A DNA stretch of 33,209 nt. Source: Bacteroidota bacterium. GTDB taxonomy: Bacteria > Bacteroidota > Rhodothermia > Rhodothermales > Rubricoccaceae. The DNA is taken from positions 1-33,209 of the forward strand of contig DUBD01000003.1 of assembly GCA_012960515.1 (NCBI GenBank), read 5' to 3'. The stretch's first letter is position 1. Every line of letters starts with the position of its first letter. This document shows positions 28,833-33,209 of the stretch, in pieces. A program made the position numbers and the translations under genes. A model generated the notes under the pieces. It did not search any database. It was not told where the DNA came from and worked only from the letters and a program-made list of their open reading frames with translations.

Positions 28833-30404
28833 CTAGCGAATGCGCACGGCGTCCGCGATGACGACGTAGCCGCTCGTGGTCCAGCGCGAGAGCATCACGC
28901 GGTTCCAGCCCGCCGTGAAGGTGTACGTCCCGAGCGTGTTCCACTTGCCGCCGTTCGACTGCATGTTGACGGTCGTGGAGCCCACGCTGGAGCCACTCGC
29001 GTTGTACATGATGAAGGGGGCGGACGGCGCGCGGTTCGAACCGGCCACCCACCACGCATCGATGGTCTTCGTGCCGCCGGTCGGGAGGTAGAACCAGAAC
29101 GAGGCGCCATCGGAGACGGCCGCGGTCTGCGCCCACCAGTAGCCCGTCTGGTAGTCCGTGCTATGGCTGGAGGCCGTCCAGTTGGAGGACACGTCGATGT
29201 AGCCCTCGCTCGTGTTGTTGAGGTTGTTGTTGCTGTCCACGATGATCTCCGAGCCGCCGCCACTGGAGCCGCACTCCGTGTTGATGCGGTTGAGGTAGTC
29301 CGTCCACGGCCAGTTCGGGCCCGGGTCCGTGCGGTTGTACGGCTGGAGCGTCCCGTGCGCCACGAAGTGGTACTGGTCGCGCGGGATGTTGTGGTCCTGG
29401 CTGATGTCGCAAGAGAGCTCCGCCGAGGTCTGGATCATCCCCGTGTTGAAGGAGGACTGCGAGGCGTAGCCCGCGTGCTCGATCCCGATGGTGAAGTTGT
29501 TCGAGCTCTGGCCGTTCTTGCTGCACTGCGTGCTGCCGTTGAGCGAGCAGTCGTAGCTGGCGCCGATGTGCCACGCCTTCTTGTCCTCGCGGACGAGCTG
29601 CGAGATCTCGGAGCCGGTCTCGTTGACCACGTAGTGCGCGCTCACGCCCGCCTGGGAGTTGGTGAGCCAGCCCCAGCAGCCGGAGTACGAGCCCTCGCAG
29701 GTGTGGATGATGACCATGCTCGGCGAGGTCCCGGAGGGGCGGGAGCTGTAGTTCGGCGAGGACCGCCAGATGGCCGGGCCGTAGTCCGCGCTCCGCTGGT
29801 ACGTCGGGTCCTCAGCGATGGGCTCGATGGCGGTCGCGTGCGCGGCGATGGAGCCCAGCTGCGTGCCGTCCGGCCCTTCCACGACCACGCCCTCGCGGAG
29901 CGCGCCGTAGACGCCCTCGCGGACGTAGTGGTCGCGGGCGGCTTCCGCCTCGATCCCGCTATAGCGCGCGACGACGGGCGCCCAGGCGTCCAGGTCCGCG
30001 CGGTCGATGCCGGCCTCGTCTGCCCACTGGCGGAGAAGCGCGGCGGCGGCGAGCACGTTGGCTTCGGGGCGAGTACGGACGTCGGCTTCGGAGAGGCGCG
30101 CCAGCTGGGCGCCTTCGGTGAGGCGTTCCCCACGGAGCGCCATCAGGCCGTAGGCAGGGGCGACGCCCTCGAACTCCTCATGGCCTTCCACCATCTCCCA
30201 CCGGGTCTCGGTGTAAGCGATGGAAGCGAGAAGGTCCGCGGGCACGTCGTACTGCTCGGCGGCCCCTTCGAAGAGGTCGGCGGAGACGGGAGCGTTGCCG
30301 GGAGCCTCGGGGGCGGCGGAGCCCATCGGGTTCTCACCGCAGCCTGCGGCGAGGAACGCAACGACGAGCGTCGCGAGGGAAAGGCGGTACCAAGGGTAGG
30401 TCAT
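28833..30404 (-). CDS. Lipoprotein with lysozyme-like region, Amidase_2 (N-acetylmuramoyl-L-alanine amidase) domain and golvesin-like C-terminal domain
   Basis: Lipobox [19 protein letters not shown]...[17 protein letters not shown]...[10 protein letters not shown]...[19 protein letters not shown]-terminal [49 protein letters not shown]. Confidence 0.85.
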   Translation of the reverse strand: MTYPWYRLSLATLVVAFLAAGCGENPMGSAAPEAPGNAPVSADLFEGAAEQYDVPADLLASIAYTETRWEMVEGHEEFEGVAPAYGLMALRGERLTEGAQLARLSEADVRTRPEANVLAAAALLRQWADEAGIDRADLDAWAPVVARYSGIEAEAARDHYVREGVYGALREGVVVEGPDGTQLGSIAAHATAIEPIAEDPTYQRSADYGPAIWRSSPNYSSRPSGTSPSMVIIHTCEGSYSGCWGWLTNSQAGVSAHYVVNETGSEISQLVREDKKAWHIGASYDCSLNGSTQCSKNGQSSNNFTIGIEHAGYASQSSFNTGMIQTSAELSCDISQDHNIPRDQYHFVAHGTLQPYNRTDPGPNWPWTDYLNRINTECGSSGGGSEIIVDSNNNLNNTSEGYIDVSSNWTASSHSTDYQTGYWWAQTAAVSDGASFWFYLPTGGTKTIDAWWVAGSNRAPSAPFIMYNASGSSVGSTTVNMQSNGGKWNTLGTYTFTAGWNRVMLSRWTTSGYVVIADAVRIR

Positions 30405-30449
30405 GACGGGTACGGGTGGTGGTGAGGGGGCTGAGAGGGTGCGGGTCGG

Positions 30450-31478
30450 TCAGAGGGGCAGCCAGAGCGGCCGGGTTTCCACGCCGGGCGAGGAGGTGAG
30501 CCGGGTGAGGCCGGTGCCATCGGCGCGAAGGAGGAAGAGGTCGGGGGAGCCGTGTCGGTCGGAGACGAAGGCGAGGGCGGAGCCGTCCGGGCTCCAGGCG
30601 GGGTCCCAGCCTTCCGCCAGCCGCCGGTGCTCTCGCGTCTCCACGTCCACCACCCAGACCGTGCGGGCGCCGCTGCGTGCGAGGGTGACGTAGGCGAGGC
30701 GGCGGCCGTCCGGGTGCCAGACCGGCGAGGTCTCCAACACCTCCTCCGCGCCGGCCGTCTCGCGCGTGGCGCCGAGGCGCTGGCGGTCCAGGCCATCGGG
30801 CCGAGCGAGGATGAGTTCGTCGATCCCGCGCTCGCGCGTGAGGAGCACGAGACGCTGCCCATCGGGCGAGAGGCGGGGCGCCCATTCATCGCGCGGGGAG
30901 CCCGGCAGCCGCGTCTGCCCCGATCCGTCGGCCTGCATCCGGTACGTCTCCGCGTTCATGTCGCGGCTGGAGACGAAGAGGACAGCGCCGCCCGGGGCCG
31001 CGTGCGGCTCGTAGTTGCCCTCCGGGTTGTCCGTCAGACGCTCCACGTCTCCCCCGTCCCGCGCGATGCGGAACAGGTCGCTCGTGCTGGCGAGATCCGA
31101 CTCGAAGGTGATCCACCGGCCGTCCTCGCTCCAGGCGGGGTTGCGGGCGCGGCGCGTCGGGGGCGTGAGGGTGCGGAGGCTGTCGCCGTCCAGCAGCACG
31201 AGTTGCTCCAGCGCGTGCTCCCCTTCGCCCACCGCCCGGCCGATCACCAGCCCCGCCCCGTCGGGAGACACCGCCAGCGGGACCTCGTCCTGGTCGGGGC
31301 CGCTGAGCCGGGTGGACCCCGTCGCGAGGTCCAACCGGTAGGCGCCTCGCGTGCCGCTGGCATCGGATTCGTAGACGAGGCTGGGAAGGGCGGCCCGCTC
31401 CTCTGCGGAGAACGTCGGCGCCTCCGCGCCGCCGCATCCGGCGAGCGCCACAAGGAGACTGAGTGAAGCGATGCGCAT
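30450..31478 (-). CDS. TolB-like/PD40 beta-propeller lipoprotein
   Basis: Lipobox LVALAGC; repeated blades such as RNPAWSEDGRWITFESDLAST, WAPRLSPDGQRLVLLT, SPVWHPDGRRLAYVTL, WDPAWSPDGSALAFVSDRHGSPDLF. Confidence 0.92.
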   Translation of the reverse strand: MRIASLSLLVALAGCGGAEAPTFSAEERAALPSLVYESDASGTRGAYRLDLATGSTRLSGPDQDEVPLAVSPDGAGLVIGRAVGEGEHALEQLVLLDGDSLRTLTPPTRRARNPAWSEDGRWITFESDLASTSDLFRIARDGGDVERLTDNPEGNYEPHAAPGGAVLFVSSRDMNAETYRMQADGSGQTRLPGSPRDEWAPRLSPDGQRLVLLTRERGIDELILARPDGLDRQRLGATRETAGAEEVLETSPVWHPDGRRLAYVTLARSGARTVWVVDVETREHRRLAEGWDPAWSPDGSALAFVSDRHGSPDLFLLRADGTGLTRLTSSPGVETRPLWLPL

Positions 31479-31788
31479 AAGGGCGAGGTAACCACCGAAG
31501 CCTCACCTGCGCCATGGCGAACCGGTAATGGAACGCTAACGGCACCACTTTCAGAGAGAAGAGGACAGGGTGACACGGTGTTCGTCCTACACACCCCCTC
31601 TCCACCGGGCGGCTGCGATGCTCCCAATCTCCCCGCCTGCGGGCTGGCGCGCCCGCGCGCCGTGCGCCATCCGACGTAGTACTCCGCGACTAGTCCGTTG
31701 CGCGAGAACGACTTCGCCGCCTCGCGCCCTCGCCCGCTCGAATGACCGCTCCGTGCAACGGCCGGGCCACCCGATTCGTGCCCGCCCC

Positions 31789-33209
31789 TTACCCGCTGGA
31801 GCCCTGTTCCGTCTGGGGCGCCTCCCCGCGGAGCACGTCGGAAAGGGCCGCCAGCCGGAAGGGCTTGGCGAGGAACGCGTCCATCCCCGCCTCGAAGCAC
31901 GCCTCCCGGTCCGCGGCCATGGCGCGGGCGGTCAGCGCGATCACGCGCGGCTGGCGGTCCTCGGGGAGCTCAGCGCGGATGCGGCGGGTGGCCTCCAGCC
32001 CGTCCATCTTCGGCATCATCACGTCCATGAGCACGATGGAGTACGGGTGCTGGCGGATGCGGTCGAGCGCTTCCTCACCGGTGGTCGCAACCTCGGCCTC
32101 GTAGCCGAGCAGCCGCAGCATCCGGATCGCGAGGAGCTGGTTATCGGGCTCGTCTTCCACGAGGAGGATCGGCGAGCGGCTCGATGGCTCCGCGCCGGTC
32201 CCGGTGCTCAGTTGCACGTTGGACGTCGCGCCGTCGCCTTCGGCTGGCCCCCCGACACGAGTGGTGGCCGGTTCTGGCGCCTCGGCAGTGTCCGGCCCCG
32301 GGTCCAGCGTGTGGAGCGCCCGCACGAGGAGGTCGTGTAGTTCGGACGGCGAGATGGGCTTGCAGACCGTAGAGACGACGAGGCCCGGCGCGTGCCGCGC
32401 CTCCGGCTCCGACGACAGGATGACGAGCGGCAGCACCTCCGGCCCGACGCGCTGGCGGATGGCGGCGGCGAGTTGGAGGCCGTCCACCTCCGGCATCATC
32501 ATGTCCAGCACGCCGATATCGAACCGGTAGCCCTCGTCCAGCCAGCGGAGCGCCTCGTGCGGGTCCGCCGTCTCGGAGACCGTCATCCCCCAGCGGCGGA
32601 AGTGCCCCGCCAGCATCGTGCGCCCGGCGTCATCGTCGTCGACGAGGAGGACGGAGCACCCCGCCAGCGAGGTCGTGGCGACGCTCAGGACCACCCGCTC
32701 GGAGCGTTGCTGAGGGGCGGCGGTCAGCGGAATCTGGAGCGTGAACGCGCTCCCCTGCCCCGGCGTGCTGGCGGCCGTGAGCGATCCGCCCATCGCCTCC
32801 GCCAGCCGGCGCGAGATGGCCAGCCCGAGGCCGGTCCCGCCAAAGCGGCGCGAGGTCGCGGAGTCTGCCTGGACGAACGCGTTGAAGACCGTCTCCAGCC
32901 GTCCCTCGTCGATCCCGATGCCGGTGTCCCGCACGGTCACCGCCAGCGCGCCGTCTTCCATCCGGGCGGTGAGCTCTACGCCCCCCGCCTCGGTGAACTT
33001 CACGGCGTTGGAGAGGAGGTTGGCGAGGATCTGCCCGAGCCGCTTCGGGTCGCCGACGAACTGGCCGGGCACGTTCTCCGCGATCGTGTAGGCGAGTTCG
33101 AGCCCGCCCTTCGCGGCGGCTGGCGCCACCTCGTGCATCGCGTCCACGATCAGCGCCTCCGTCTCCACCGTCCCGACCTCGATCTGGAGGTGGCCGGCTT
33201 CGATCTTGG
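31789..33209 (-). CDS. Hybrid sensor histidine kinase, C-terminal part: HATPase plus two receiver domains (N-terminus beyond window)
   Basis: Reading continues to the window edge (KIEAGHLQIEVGTVETEAL...); GDPKRLGQILANLLSNAVKFT, FGGTGLGLAISRRLAEAMGG; REC1 LLVDDDDAGR...LDMMMPEVDG...CKP; REC2 LLVEDEPDNQ...LMDVMMPKMDG...AKPF. Confidence 0.93.
   Translation of the reverse strand, partial: KIEAGHLQIEVGTVETEALIVDAMHEVAPAAAKGGLELAYTIAENVPGQFVGDPKRLGQILANLLSNAVKFTEAGGVELTARMEDGALAVTVRDTGIGIDEGRLETVFNAFVQADSATSRRFGGTGLGLAISRRLAEAMGGSLTAASTPGQGSAFTLQIPLTAAPQQRSERVVLSVATTSLAGCSVLLVDDDDAGRTMLAGHFRRWGMTVSETADPHEALRWLDEGYRFDIGVLDMMMPEVDGLQLAAAIRQRVGPEVLPLVILSSEPEARHAPGLVVSTVCKPISPSELHDLLVRALHTLDPGPDTAEAPEPATTRVGGPAEGDGATSNVQLSTGTGAEPSSRSPILLVEDEPDNQLLAIRMLRLLGYEAEVATTGEEALDRIRQHPYSIVLMDVMMPKMDGLEATRRIRAELPEDRQPRVIALTARAMAADREACFEAGMDAFLAKPFRLAALSDVLRGEAPQTEQGSSG

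Noticed and set aside
29028-29050. GGTTCGAACC resembling a tRNA T-loop
   Set aside because: Lies within the amidase coding sequence; no acceptor or anticodon stem around it.
28833-30404. Amidase lipoprotein as the abortive-infection effector of the ssp-like cassette
   Set aside because: Separated by a hairpin and an independent promoter candidate, and has a lipoprotein signal for envelope location; no positive evidence for functional linkage.
31479-31788. 310-nt non-coding gap as a possible ncRNA locus
   Set aside because: GC-rich with some short palindromes (e.g. GGCGCGcccGCGCGCC), but no recognisable RNA family or covariation evidence from a single sequence.

Overview
High-GC (roughly 70%) bacterial chromosome segment. 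Gene content and style suggest Rhodothermota/Rubricoccaceae-like Bacteroidota (inference, not tested). Most of it is core: rplM-rpsI-rpsB-tsf (minus); a sigma factor plus a membrane partner; dnaN and dnaA (minus) with a candidate oriC upstream of dnaA; DUF177-rpmF-plsX-fabH-fabD-fabG; a DEAD-box helicase; a ChaN-like protein; a MarR regulator; gcvP; a DJ-1/PfpI protein. The clearest accessory system is a three-gene minus-strand cassette at 23425-28681: DUF4007 protein, 1141-aa P-loop ATPase, PAPS-reductase/ATP-pyrophosphatase. This matches the sspB-sspC-sspD core of the single-strand DNA phosphorothioation systems, but no sspA and no recognisable sspE/sspFGH effector is in the window. Four other structures stand out. 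(i) A 113-nt leader upstream of dnaN is repeated upstream of a small membrane ORF lodged between dnaA and dnaN, with compensatory changes in a hairpin. (ii) The octamer GCTGGCGG is highly iterated, about 70 copies by eye on both strands, and forms inverted pairs just after stop codons, resembling DNA-uptake-sequence terminators. (iii) A C10 tract and a perfect 14-bp inverted repeat lie in the linker of an anti-sigma-like membrane protein. (iv) A TAnC(C/T)T-type box recurs about 20-30 nt upstream of many start codons. No tRNA, rRNA, CRISPR array or transposase was found.
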